Shown: one piece after another, positions 25,740 to 34,647 of the stretch
Position numbering within the stretch: position 1 is the stretch's first letter
How the letters are laid out: every line of letters starts with the position of its first letter
Source: Thiemannella venezuelensis
Lineage (GTDB): Bacteria; Actinomycetota; Actinomycetes; Streptosporangiales; Streptosporangiaceae
Direction of reading: 5' to 3'
NCBI RefSeq assembly: GCF_014203605.1
Contig: NZ_JACHJJ010000006.1
Coordinates: forward strand, 1 to 64,000
DNA length: 64,000 nt
Notes under the pieces: model-generated
The model's database searches: none
Told to the model about the DNA's origin: nothing
Seen by the model: only the letters and a program-made list of their open reading frames with translations
Position numbers and translations under genes: made by a program

Positions 25740-27436
25740 CCGCCGACCACCCGCCGGAGACCCGCGCGGCGGACGCTCCCTCCGCCGGGCCGGACCCCCT
25801 CCCCGGGGGAGCCGGCGCGGCCGGTCCCGGGGCGGCGCGGTCCGGCGCCGTGCGGACGGCGATCGGCCTGGTCGCGGTGGTCGCGACGGCGGCCGCGCTG
25901 CTCGGGATCGGCGTGCGGGCGCGGTTCGGCGGGCACGTGGCCGTGGACGAGCCGCAGTACCTGCTCACCGCCCTGTCGATCTTCGAGGACCTCGATCTCG
26001 ACATCACCGACGAACTGGCCGAGCGGCGCTGGGCGCCCTGGGCCGGGACCGAGGCGCTGCCCGTGCAGACCGAGGTGCTCGCCGACGGCACGCAGATCAG
26101 CCCGCACGACCCGCTGCTCCCGATCCTCCTGGCCGTCCCGATGGGCCTGGGCGGGTGGATCGCGGCCAAGGCAGCCATGGCGCTCATGGCGGGGGCGCTC
26201 GCCGCGCTGACCCTGTGGACGGCGGTCCGGAGGTTCGCCGTCCCGGTGCGGCTCGCCGCCGGCGGCGTGCTCCTGGCCTCGGCGTCCCCGCCCCTGGCGG
26301 TCTACGGCCAGCAGGTCTACCCGGAGCTGCCGGCGGCGCTGGCCGCCGTCGCCGCGCTGGCGGTGCTGACCGGGCCCGCCTTCGCGGGCGGGGCGCGGGC
26401 GGGCGGTGCGGAGAGGCCGCCGCGGATCCGGCGCGACGTCGCCGTGTTCGGGCTGCTGATCACCGCGCTGCCGTGGCTCTCGGTCAAGTACGCCCCGGTG
26501 GCCGCGGTGCTCGCGCTGCTCGGCCTGTGGCGGCTCCGGGCCGACCGCGGCACGCTGCTCTCCCTGGCCGGCGGGTTCGCCGCGATGGGCGCCGCCTACC
26601 TGGCGGTCCACCGCCTCGTCTGGGGCGGCTGGACGGTCTACGCCAGCGGCGACCACTTCCAGGCGTCGGGCGAGTTCGGCGTGATGGGCTTCGATCCCGA
26701 CTACGCGGGCCGCGCCGTACGGCTGGTCGGGCTGATGGCCGACCGGGGGTACGGCCTGGCCGCCTGGCAGCCCGCCTGGCTGCTGCTCCTGCCCGCCGTC
26801 GGGTACGGCCTCCTGCCCGCCCTGCGCCGGCGCCGCTCCGGCGGGCCCGCCGTCCCGGGCGACGCCCCGGCCGGCACCTCCCGCGGCACCTCCCACGGCG
26901 CTTCCCGCGCGGTTGCCCGCGATGCCTTCCACAGCGCCGCGCTGCTGCTCCCGCTGGCCGCAGGGTGGCTGACCGCGACCTTCGTCGCGCTGACCATGAA
27001 CGGCCACTGGTGGCCGGGCCGCCAGACCGTGGTGGTGCTCCCGCTCGCCCTCCTGCTCGTCCTGGCCCTCCTGCGGGACCGGCCCGGCCTCCGCCCCGCC
27101 GGCCTCGTGCTCGGCCTCGCCGGGCTGGTGAACCATGCCTGGCTGCTGGCCGACGGCTACGCCGTGCGGATCACCTGGGTCAGCGGGTTCGAGCAGGTCG
27201 GCTCGCCGCTCTACCGGGCGGTCCGCCCGGTGCTGCCCGACTACCGGCTCGGCTGGGACGGCTTCTGGCCGCTCCACCTGGGCTGGGTCCTGGTCTCCCT
27301 CCTTCTGATCGCGTACGGCACGCCGTACCTCACGAAAGGAAGAACGCATGAAGTCGACCCCGATCCGGGTGACCGCGACGGTGCTGGCCCTGGCCGGAGC
27401 GCTGACGTTCGGCCTGACGGCCTGCGGCGGCGGTAA
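25736..27436 (+). CDS. GT-C-like multi-pass membrane glycosyltransferase, putative
   Basis: 566 residues with about ten hydrophobic helices. The first outside loop has V-D-E-P-Q-Y-L-L-T-A-L-S-I, which resembles the acidic D-E loop of GT-C enzymes that use lipid-linked sugars; a W-W-P-G-R-Q motif lies late in the protein. The family is not certain. It starts by GTGA overlap with the epimerase. Its frame stays open 89 nt into the next small gene, giving a polar 33-residue tail read in another frame from that gene. Together with the epimerase and the divergent GT2 fusion it suggests a surface-glycan pathway. Confidence 0.6.
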   Translation: MTADHPPETRAADAPSAGPDPLPGGAGAAGPGAARSGAVRTAIGLVAVVATAAALLGIGVRARFGGHVAVDEPQYLLTALSIFEDLDLDITDELAERRWAPWAGTEALPVQTEVLADGTQISPHDPLLPILLAVPMGLGGWIAAKAAMALMAGALAALTLWTAVRRFAVPVRLAAGGVLLASASPPLAVYGQQVYPELPAALAAVAALAVLTGPAFAGGARAGGAERPPRIRRDVAVFGLLITALPWLSVKYAPVAAVLALLGLWRLRADRGTLLSLAGGFAAMGAAYLAVHRLVWGGWTVYASGDHFQASGEFGVMGFDPDYAGRAVRLVGLMADRGYGLAAWQPAWLLLLPAVGYGLLPALRRRRSGGPAVPGDAPAGTSRGTSHGASRAVARDAFHSAALLLPLAAGWLTATFVALTMNGHWWPGRQTVVVLPLALLLVLALLRDRPGLRPAGLVLGLAGLVNHAWLLADGYAVRITWVSGFEQVGSPLYRAVRPVLPDYRLGWDGFWPLHLGWVLVSLLLIAYGTPYLTKGRTHEVDPDPGDRDGAGPGRSADVRPDGLRRR

Positions 27437-27485
27437 CGAGGACGACGGCGGCTCCGGCTCCGGCTCCTCCAGCTCCTCCGAGTGA
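27348..27485 (+). CDS. Small predicted lipoprotein
   Basis: A 45-residue frame from ATG 27348, with AAAGGAAG 7 nt or so upstream. It has a signal sequence (V-L-A-L-A-G-A-L-T-F), the lipobox G-L-T-A-C, and only about 23 residues after the Cys, rich in Gly, Asp and Ser. It is nested in the iron-box operon between the membrane glycosyltransferase (89-nt overlap) and the FbpA-like protein (37-nt gap). The function is unknown; such a short tail may serve only as an anchor or spacer peptide. Confidence 0.7.
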   Translation: MKSTPIRVTATVLALAGALTFGLTACGGGNEDDGGSGSGSSSSSE

Positions 27486-27522
27486 CCCTCCACCGAATGA
27501 CCCAGTAAGGAAAGAATCACCG

Positions 27523-28539
27523 ATGTCGCTGCGCAGGCTGGTCGCCGCCGCTCTGATCCCTCTGGCGCTGCTCGCGTCCGCCTGCGGAGGCGGTGAGGGG
27601 GAGAGCTTCGGCGACGACTCCCTCGTCATCTACTCCGGGCGCAACGAGAACCTCGTCGGCCCGCTGATCGAGAAGCTGAGGACCGCGACCGGCCTGGACG
27701 TCCAGGTCCGGTACGGCGACAGCGCCGAACTGGCCGCGCAGATCCTCGAAGAGGGCGCGGACACGCGGGCCGACCTGTTCTTCTCGCAGGACGCCGGGGC
27801 GCTCGGGGCGCTGAGCAAGCACAGGATGCTCGCCCCGATCGCCCCGGCGGCGCTGGACAGGGTCCCGGCCGAGTACCGCGGGTCCGACGGCACCTGGGTG
27901 GGCCTCTCCGGCCGGTCCCGCGTGATCGTCTACGACCCCCGGACCGTCACCGCCCCGCCCAAGAGCGTCTTCGAGCTGACCGACCCCAGATGGCAGGGCA
28001 AGGTCGGCTGGGCCCCGACGAACGCGTCCTTCCAGTCCTTCGTCACCGCGCTGCGCGTGCTCTCCGGCGAGGACAGGGCCCGGCAGTGGCTGGAGGCGAT
28101 GAAGGCCAACGGCACCCAGACCTTCTCCAACAACGTCAACATCCTCAACGCGGTCGACGAGGGCAAGCTCCAGCTCGGCCTGATCAACCACTACTACTGG
28201 TACGAGAAGGTGGCCGAGCGGGGCGCGAACGGCGTGCCGTCCCGGCTCGCCTACCTGCCCGGCGGCGACCCGGGCGCGCTGGTCAACGTGGCGGGCGTGG
28301 GCGTGCTCAAGGACTCCGAGCACGCCGCCGCCGCGCACAAGGCGGTCGACTTCCTGCTCGGCACCGAGGCGCAGAAGTACTTCGCCGACACGACCAAGGA
28401 GTACCCGCTGATCTCCGGTGTGGCGACCGCCGCCGGACTGCCGCCGTTCGACTCGCTCAAGGGCCCCGAGGTCGACCTGTCCAAGCTCGACTCGATCGAG
28501 CAGACCATCACCCTGCTGCAAGAAGTGGGCCTGGTCTGA
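27523..28539 (+). CDS. Ferric-iron ABC transporter substrate-binding lipoprotein
   Basis: A 338-residue FbpA-type binding protein. The lipobox L-L-A-S-A-C ends the signal peptide at about residue 24. V-I-Y-S-G-R-N-E-N-L-V follows, the family's N-terminal signature, and G-L-I-N-H-Y-Y-W-Y-E holds the adjacent tyrosines that bind Fe(III) in FbpA proteins. It is anchored on the outer face of the membrane and delivers iron to the permease encoded 1 nt downstream. The operon starts behind an iron-box-like site, so repression by iron is expected. Confidence 0.9.
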   Translation: MSLRRLVAAALIPLALLASACGGGEGESFGDDSLVIYSGRNENLVGPLIEKLRTATGLDVQVRYGDSAELAAQILEEGADTRADLFFSQDAGALGALSKHRMLAPIAPAALDRVPAEYRGSDGTWVGLSGRSRVIVYDPRTVTAPPKSVFELTDPRWQGKVGWAPTNASFQSFVTALRVLSGEDRARQWLEAMKANGTQTFSNNVNILNAVDEGKLQLGLINHYYWYEKVAERGANGVPSRLAYLPGGDPGALVNVAGVGVLKDSEHAAAAHKAVDFLLGTEAQKYFADTTKEYPLISGVATAAGLPPFDSLKGPEVDLSKLDSIEQTITLLQEVGLV

Positions 28540-28540
28540 C

Positions 28541-30049
28541 GTGACGATTCGCCGTATCCCGGCGGGACTGCTGGCGCCGGCCGGGGTGACGGCGGCGCTG
28601 GCGCTCCTGCCGGTGGGGTACCTGCTGGTGCGCGCGGGCGAGGGCGGCGCCGGAGGGGTGGCCGCGACGCTGCTGCGGGCCAGGACGGCGGAGCTGGCCC
28701 TGCGCAGCCTGGGCCTGGCCGCCGCGGTGACCGTGCTCTGCACGGCCATCGGGATCTCCCTGGCCTGGCTGGTCGTCCGGAGCGACCTGCCCGGCCGCCG
28801 GGTCTTCGGGGTGCTGGCGGCGCTGCCGCTCGCCGTGCCGTCCTACGTCGCCGCCTACACCTGGGTGGCCGCGACCGACATCGAGGGATTCGCCGGGTCG
28901 GTGCTGGTGCTGACGCTCTGCAGCTACCCGTACGTCTACCTCCCGGTGGCCGCCGCGCTCAGCCGGATGGACCCGGCGGCGGAGGAGGTCGCCCTCTCCC
29001 TGGGGCGGAGCAGGTTCGGCGTCGTGCTCCGGCAGTTGCGGCCCTCGGCCGCCGCCGGGGCGCTGCTGGTCGCCATGTACGTGCTCGCCGAGTTCGGCGC
29101 GGTGGCGATCATGCGGTTCGACGTGTTCACCACGCAGATCTACACCTCGTACCGGGCGGGCTTCAACCGCACCCCGGCCGCGGTGCTCGGCCTGCTGCTG
29201 GTGCTGGTCACGCTGGTGGTCGTGGCGGCCGAGTCCCGCACCCGGGGACGGGCCGCCTACGCCATGCGCGGCGCCCCGGCGCGCAGGCCCCCGGCGGTAC
29301 GGCTCGGCGGTGCGGCCCGCGCGGCGGCGACGGCCTGGTGCGCCGCGCTGGCCGGTCTCGCGGTCGGGTTCCCGCTGGCGAGCATCTGCTACTGGCTGGC
29401 CGACGGCTCCTCCGCCGGGGTGGACGCGGCCGCGCTCGCCGAGGCGGTCGCCGCCACGCTGGGCGTCGCGGCGGCGGGGGCGCTGCTCACCACCGCGCTG
29501 GCCGTGCCGGTGGGCGTCGTCGCGGCCCGCTACCGCGGGCGCACCGCGGCCTTCCTGGAGCAGTCCACCTACGTCGGGCACTCGCTGCCGGGCATCGTCA
29601 TGGCGCTCTCCCTGGTGTTCTTCGCGGTCCGCTACGTCCCGGCGGTCTACCAGCGCTGGCCGCTGCTGGTGGTCGCCTACGCGGTGCTGTTCATGCCCGC
29701 CGCCGTCGGCGCGGTGCGGGCCTCGGTGCTGCAGTCGCCGCCGGTCCTGGAGGAGGTCGCCCGCTCGCTGGGGCGCACCCCGCTGCGGGCGCTGCGCGAG
29801 GTCACCCTGCCGCTGGCCCTGCCCGGCGTGCTCGCCGGGGCCGCGCTGGTGTTCCTGACCGCGATGAAGGAGCTGCCCGCTACCCTGCTGCTCCGGCCGA
29901 CCGGCATGGACACCCTCGCCACCGAGCTGTGGACGGAGACCGGCTCCGGCGCGTACGGCGCCGCCGCGCCGTACGCCGCCCTGCTGATGCTGCTCGCGGC
30001 CGTCCCGGGATTCGTGCTCGGCCGCCGTTCTCTCGAGGAGGCCTCGTGA
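28541..30049 (+). CDS. Ferric-iron ABC transporter permease (two fused halves)
   Basis: A 502-residue FbpB-type permease made of two homologous halves, each with about six helices and an EAA loop that docks with the ATPase: E-E-V-A-L-S-L-G-R-S-R-F-G in the first half and E-E-V-A-R-S-L-G-R-T-P-L-R in the second. It starts with GTG 1 nt after the FbpA stop and ends in a GTGA overlap with the ATPase gene. The arrangement A-B-C matches classical ferric iron importers. Confidence 0.92.
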   Translation: MTIRRIPAGLLAPAGVTAALALLPVGYLLVRAGEGGAGGVAATLLRARTAELALRSLGLAAAVTVLCTAIGISLAWLVVRSDLPGRRVFGVLAALPLAVPSYVAAYTWVAATDIEGFAGSVLVLTLCSYPYVYLPVAAALSRMDPAAEEVALSLGRSRFGVVLRQLRPSAAAGALLVAMYVLAEFGAVAIMRFDVFTTQIYTSYRAGFNRTPAAVLGLLLVLVTLVVVAAESRTRGRAAYAMRGAPARRPPAVRLGGAARAAATAWCAALAGLAVGFPLASICYWLADGSSAGVDAAALAEAVAATLGVAAAGALLTTALAVPVGVVAARYRGRTAAFLEQSTYVGHSLPGIVMALSLVFFAVRYVPAVYQRWPLLVVAYAVLFMPAAVGAVRASVLQSPPVLEEVARSLGRTPLRALREVTLPLALPGVLAGAALVFLTAMKELPATLLLRPTGMDTLATELWTETGSGAYGAAAPYAALLMLLAAVPGFVLGRRSLEEAS

Positions 30050-31083
30050 AGCTCACCGTCACGGACGTGCGCAAGTCCTTCGGCGCGACCGAGGTGCTGC
30101 GCGGGGCGTCGCTCACCGTCGGGGAGGGCGACCTCGCCGCGGTGCTCGGCCCGTCCGGCTGCGGCAAGACCACGCTGCTGCGGATCGTCGCGGGCTTCGA
30201 GGGACTGGACGCCGGGTCGGTGCGGATCGGCGACCGCGAGGTCGCCGGCCTCCCGCCGGAGAAGCGCCGGGTCGGGATCGTGCCGCAGGAGGCGGCGCTC
30301 TTCCCGCACCTGTCGGTGGCCCGCAACGTCGGGTTCGGCCTGCCGCGCGGCGCGGCCGGGCGGGCCGCGCGGATCGAGGAGTGCCTGGAGCTGGTCGGGC
30401 TGGCCGGGTACGGCGAGCGCATGCCGCACCAGATCTCCGGCGGGCAGCAGCAGCGGGTGGCGCTGGCCCGGGCGCTGGCGCCCCGGCCAGGGGTGGTCCT
30501 GCTGGACGAGCCGTTCAACGCGCTGGACAGGTCCCTGCGGGTGAGCGTCCGCGACGAGGTGCGGGCGGCGCTGAAACGGGCCGGGGCCACCGCCGTGCTC
30601 GTCACGCACGACCAGGAGGAAGCGCTGTCCATGGCCGACACCGTCGCGGTCATGCGGGAGGGCCGGATCGTCCAGGAGGGCACCCCGGCGGCGGTCTACG
30701 CGGCCCCGCGCGACCTCGGCGTGGCGACGTTCGTGGGGGAGGCGGTGGTCCTGGCGGCCTCCGGCGGCGGGAACGGCGGGGGCGGCGGGGGCGGCGGGGG
30801 CACGGTCTCGTGCGAGCTCGGCAGCCTGCCGCGGCGCTCCGGCGGGGGGTCCGGTCCCGGCCGGGTCGCGCTCCGCCCCGAGCAGTTCGTGCTCGGCGCG
30901 CCCGGAGAGGGCGCGGGCGGGGTGGTCGAGCGGGTGGAGTTCTTCGGGCACGACGCGGCGGTGACGGTGGCGCTGGAGTCGGGGACCGTGATCCGGGCCC
31001 GCACGCGCGGCGACGTGCCGCACCGGCCGGGTGACCGGGTCGGCGTCACGGTCGAGGGACCGGTGCTGTTCTTCGCCGGGTGA
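30046..31083 (+). CDS. Ferric-iron ABC transporter ATP-binding protein
   Basis: A 345-residue FbpC-type ATPase: Walker A G-P-S-G-C-G-K-T-T, Q-loop P-Q-E-A-A-L-F-P, signature I-S-G-G-Q-Q-Q-R, Walker B V-V-L-L-D-E-P-F and H-loop V-T-H-D-Q-E-E. A TOBE-like domain follows; it is joined by an unusual poly-glycine linker (about residues 237-250). GTG start overlapping the permease stop. It is the last gene of the operon, before a GC-rich hairpin. Confidence 0.92.
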   Translation: MKLTVTDVRKSFGATEVLRGASLTVGEGDLAAVLGPSGCGKTTLLRIVAGFEGLDAGSVRIGDREVAGLPPEKRRVGIVPQEAALFPHLSVARNVGFGLPRGAAGRAARIEECLELVGLAGYGERMPHQISGGQQQRVALARALAPRPGVVLLDEPFNALDRSLRVSVRDEVRAALKRAGATAVLVTHDQEEALSMADTVAVMREGRIVQEGTPAAVYAAPRDLGVATFVGEAVVLAASGGGNGGGGGGGGGTVSCELGSLPRRSGGGSGPGRVALRPEQFVLGAPGEGAGGVVERVEFFGHDAAVTVALESGTVIRARTRGDVPHRPGDRVGVTVEGPVLFFAG

Positions 31084-31132
31084 CCGGGCCCGCCGCGGCC
31101 CCGCCGGGCGCCCGGGACGCGTCCTCGCGCCG

Positions 31133-31161
31133 GGCCCTCCGCCGGGCCCTCCGGCGGGGCC
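31133..31161 (+). terminator. GC-rich hairpin after the iron operon
   Basis: CCGCCGG (31139-31145) and CCGGCGG (31151-31157) pair around GCCCT, with further GGCC pairing outside. No U-run follows, as is common in high-GC actinomycetes. It lies 50-80 nt after the FbpC stop and is a plausible terminator. Confidence 0.5.
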
Positions 31162-31298
31162 GTCGCGGGGCCCGCCCGGCGGTGGAAGCGCCGCCTGCGC
31201 CGCGCTGACGAGGCGAAACATGCTGATCTCCGTTCTTTCCCCCGAAGGAGGGGAAGGAGAGACGAGGGTGCCGGAAACTCACATCTCGGGGGAGATCC

Positions 31299-33410
31299 GT
31301 GAACGCATGGACGTTCGAGACCCAGCCGGGCGCGCTGGGCGACAGCGCGGTGACGCTGGTGGAGGGCAGTTCCTTCTGCGTCTGCGCGAGCAGCGGCGAC
31401 ATCGTGCCGGGCGGGGCGCAGGGGATCTACCACGCCGACACCCGGTTACTGTCGCGCTGGGAGCTGAGGGTGGACGAGTCCCCGGTCGAGCCGCTCCGGG
31501 TGCTCCCGGCCGAGCCGTACCACGCGACGTTCCTCGGCCGGACCCGGCCGCGGCCGGGCCAGGCGGAGAGCACCCTGCTGGTGATCAGGGACCGCTACGT
31601 CGGCGGCGGCCTGCGGGAGGACGTGACCCTGCGGAACATGTCCGACGAGGCCGCCGGATGCGTGGTCACCCTCCACGTCGGCTCCGACCTGGCCGACCTG
31701 TTCGAGGTGAAGGGCGGCCACGTCCAGCACGTCTCGGGGGTGGAGACGTCGGCCGACACGTCCGGGCTGCTGATCATGGCGGCCGGCCGGGCGCGCGGGG
31801 CGCGGGTGGTGACCGACCCCATGCCCGCGGCCACGCCGGGCCTGCTCACCTTCCGGGCGGTCGTGCCCGCACGCGGCGAATGGCTCGTCACCGTGCAGGT
31901 CAACCCGATCCTGGAGGGAGAGGAGTCGCCGGCCTGGTTCTCCACCCAGCACCCGCTGGAGCACGCCGAGCCCGCGCGGCGGCGCGCCGACTGGGAGCGG
32001 CTCAGCCCGGTCGTCACCACCTCCAACCGGACCCTGGCCCAGATCCTGCGCCAGTCCAGGGAGGACCTCGGCTCCCTGCGGATCTTCGAACCGGACAAGC
32101 CGGGCGAGCTGCCGTCGATCGCCGCGGGCGCGCCGTGGTTCATGACGCTGTTCGGCCGCGACTCGCTGCTGACCTCCTGGATGGCGCTCCCGCTGGACCA
32201 GTCCCTGGCGCTGGGCACCCTGCGCCGCCTGGCCCGGCTGCAGGGCACCGTGGACGACCCGCTCACCGAGGAGGAGCCGGGAAAGATCCTGCACGAGATC
32301 CGCTTCGGGGCGCAGACCGGCGCGACGCCGTTCGCCAGCCACGCCTACTACGGCTCGGTCGACTCCACCGCGCTGTTCGTGATGCTCCTGGGCGAGCTGC
32401 GCCGGTGGGGCCTGCACAACGAAGCGGTCGACGAGCTCATGCCGTACGCCGACGCCGCCCTCGGCTGGATCTCCCGCTCCGCCGACCCGTTCCTGTACTA
32501 CCGCCGCAAGACCGACCACGGCCTGCTCAACCAGGGCTGGAAGGACTCCTACGACGGGATCAACTTCGCCGACGGCACGCTGGCCCGGCCGCCCATCGCG
32601 CTGGCCGAGGTCCAGGGGTACGTCTACGCCGCCTACATCGCCCGCTCCCACTTCGCCGCCGAGGCCGGGGACCACGAGCAGGAGGAGCGCTGGGCCTCCC
32701 GGGCGGCGCGCCTCAGGGAGGCGTTCAACGAGCGGTTCTGGCTGCCGGAGCGGGGGTACTACGCGATGGGCCTCGACGGAGGCGGGCGCGCCGTCGACGG
32801 TCTCGGCTCCAACATGGGGCACTGCCTGTGGACCGGGATCGTCGACGAGGACAAGGCGGGGCACGTCGCCGAGCACCTGCTCTCGCCCGCGATGTTCACC
32901 GGCTACGGCGTGCGGACCCTGGCCTCCACGATGGGCGCCTACAACCCGATGAGCTACCACAACGGCTCGGTCTGGCCGCACGACAACGCCCTGGTCGCGG
33001 CCGGCCTGATGCGGTACGGCTTCGCGGAGGGGGCGCGCCGGATCGCGTTCGGGCTGATGGACGCGGCCAAGGCGTTCAACTGGCGGCTGCCGGAGCTGTT
33101 CTGCGGGTTCGACCGGACCGAGTTCGCCGCGCCGGTGCCGTACCCGACCTCGTGCTCCCCGCAGGCCTGGGCCGCCGCGGCCCCCATCCAGCTGGTCCGC
33201 ACCCTGCTCCGCCTGGACCCGTGGGTGACCCACGGCCAGGTCTGGCTGGATCCCGTCGGACTGAAGAACCTGAAGATCTCCGGCCTCCAGATAGCCGGTT
33301 CCCGGGTCACGATCGAGGTCGGCGACGAGGGGGTCGCCGTCTCCGGGCTGCCGGAGGGAGTGACCCTGTTCAACGAACCGCGCAGGCCGGTGACCGCGGC
33401 CCTGCGGTAG
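31299..33410 (+). CDS. Amylo-alpha-1,6-glucosidase-family protein (glycogen-debranching N-terminal domain)
   Basis: A 703-residue protein. It has a beta-rich N-terminal domain (Q-G-I-Y-H-A-D-T-R-L-L-S-R-W, about residues 41-55) and a six-hairpin (alpha/alpha) domain with A-A-G-A-P-W-F-M-T-L-F-G-R-D, H-G-L-L-N-Q-G-W-K-D-S and M-S-Y-H-N-G-S-V-W-P-H-D-N. Relatives are annotated as debranching enzymes, but most have no proven substrate. GTG start after GGGGGAGATCC. Its neighbour is a GT4 glycosyltransferase, which fits a polysaccharide or trehalose-like sugar role apart from the GlgE cluster. Confidence 0.88.
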   Translation: MNAWTFETQPGALGDSAVTLVEGSSFCVCASSGDIVPGGAQGIYHADTRLLSRWELRVDESPVEPLRVLPAEPYHATFLGRTRPRPGQAESTLLVIRDRYVGGGLREDVTLRNMSDEAAGCVVTLHVGSDLADLFEVKGGHVQHVSGVETSADTSGLLIMAAGRARGARVVTDPMPAATPGLLTFRAVVPARGEWLVTVQVNPILEGEESPAWFSTQHPLEHAEPARRRADWERLSPVVTTSNRTLAQILRQSREDLGSLRIFEPDKPGELPSIAAGAPWFMTLFGRDSLLTSWMALPLDQSLALGTLRRLARLQGTVDDPLTEEEPGKILHEIRFGAQTGATPFASHAYYGSVDSTALFVMLLGELRRWGLHNEAVDELMPYADAALGWISRSADPFLYYRRKTDHGLLNQGWKDSYDGINFADGTLARPPIALAEVQGYVYAAYIARSHFAAEAGDHEQEERWASRAARLREAFNERFWLPERGYYAMGLDGGGRAVDGLGSNMGHCLWTGIVDEDKAGHVAEHLLSPAMFTGYGVRTLASTMGAYNPMSYHNGSVWPHDNALVAAGLMRYGFAEGARRIAFGLMDAAKAFNWRLPELFCGFDRTEFAAPVPYPTSCSPQAWAAAAPIQLVRTLLRLDPWVTHGQVWLDPVGLKNLKISGLQIAGSRVTIEVGDEGVAVSGLPEGVTLFNEPRRPVTAALR

Positions 33411-33461
33411 TCCCCTGGCCGTCTCCGCCCGGCGGGCCGGGCGGCCTTAGGTGAGGTTGAG

Positions 33462-34601
33462 ATGGTTTCCACAGACGTTCCGGCAGGAGAGGCCCCCCGG
33501 GGGTCCGGCGGGATGCGGATCGTGATGATCGCGCCGCCCTGGTACGAGGTGCCGCCCCGGGGATACGGAGGCATCGAGTCGATGCTGGCCGACCTCGTCG
33601 AGGGACTCTCCCGCCGCGGCCACGACGTCGTGCTGATCGGGGCGGGCAGACCGGGCACGTCCGCGCGCTTCCTGCCCACCTACGACCCGCCGCCCTCCGA
33701 GCGGATCGGCGAGTCGATGCCCGAGGTGGTGCACGCCGCCAAGGCGTGCCGCCTGGCCGCGGAGCTGGAGGCGGACATCGTCCACGACCACTCGACGGCC
33801 GGGCCGCTGGCCGCGGCCGCGCGCGGTGCGCCGACGGTGGTCACCTGCCACGGCGACGTGGACGGCGAACTCGCCGAGTACTACCGGGCGCTCGGCCGCG
33901 ACGTCGCGGTGGTCGCCATCTCCGAGGCCCAGCGGCGGGCCGCCCCCGACCTGAACTGGGCCGGGGTGGTGCACAACGCCGTCGACACCGCGTCCTTCCC
34001 CTTCCGGGAGGACAAGGAGGACTGGGTCCTGTGGCTCGGCCGGTTCAACCCGGACAAGGGCGTTCACCTGGCCGTCGACGCCGCCCGCGCGGCGGGCCGG
34101 CGGATCCTGCTGGCGGGCAAGCTCACCGAACAGGTCGAGAAGGACTACTTCGACGAACAGGTCAGGCCCCGGCTCGGCCCCGGCGTCGAGTACATCGGCG
34201 AGGCCGGCACGGCCCGCAAGCGCGAGCTGCTCTCGGCTGCGAGCTGCCTGGTCTTCCCGATCATCTGGGCGGAGCCGTTCGGGATGGTCATGATCGAGGC
34301 CATGGCCTGCGGGACCCCCGTGGTCGCCCTGGACCGGGGCGCCGTGCCCGAGGTGGTGGTGGACGGGGTCACCGGGTTCGTCCTGAGCCGGGAGGAGGAC
34401 CTCCCCGCGGCCATCGGGGCCGTCGGCGCGATCCGGCCGGAGGACTGCCGGGCCCACGTCCGGCGGAACTTCGACGTCGAGGTCATGGCCAGGGGGTACG
34501 AGCGGGTCTACCGCCGGGTGGCGGCGGCCGGGGGAAAGGCCGGGGGAGGAGACCTGGACCTGGCGCTGCCCGTCGCTCCCGACGGCCTTATGTTGGGGTG
34601 A
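33462..34601 (+). CDS. Family 4 glycosyltransferase
   Basis: A 379-residue GT-B-fold enzyme. The N-terminal domain has P-R-G-Y-G-G-I-E, typical of GT4 acceptor loops, and V-H-D-H-S-T-A-G. The C-terminal domain has L-G-R-F-N-P-D-K-G-V-H-L and the donor motif E-P-F-G-M-V-M-I-E-A-M-A-C-G-T-P-V-V. The first 17 residues are a non-conserved extension; ATG at M18 (33513) could be an alternative start. It lies 51 bp after the debranching-like gene and may share its transcript. Donor and acceptor unknown. Confidence 0.9.
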   Translation: MVSTDVPAGEAPRGSGGMRIVMIAPPWYEVPPRGYGGIESMLADLVEGLSRRGHDVVLIGAGRPGTSARFLPTYDPPPSERIGESMPEVVHAAKACRLAAELEADIVHDHSTAGPLAAAARGAPTVVTCHGDVDGELAEYYRALGRDVAVVAISEAQRRAAPDLNWAGVVHNAVDTASFPFREDKEDWVLWLGRFNPDKGVHLAVDAARAAGRRILLAGKLTEQVEKDYFDEQVRPRLGPGVEYIGEAGTARKRELLSAASCLVFPIIWAEPFGMVMIEAMACGTPVVALDRGAVPEVVVDGVTGFVLSREEDLPAAIGAVGAIRPEDCRAHVRRNFDVEVMARGYERVYRRVAAAGGKAGGGDLDLALPVAPDGLMLG

Positions 34602-34647
34602 CGGCATCCGGCGGCGCCGTGGCCGCCGTACAGCGGAAGGGACTGCC

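Noticed and set aside
31200-31298. Possible hairpin TTTCCCCC/GGAGGGGAA as regulator of the debranching-like gene.
   Set aside because: The pairing is imperfect and simply reflects purine-rich SD-like sequence.
33447-33465. A second iron box before the GT4 glycosyltransferase.
   Set aside because: Only the left half (TTAGGTGAGG) resembles the consensus; about 12 of 19 positions match, and the site reaches the start codon.
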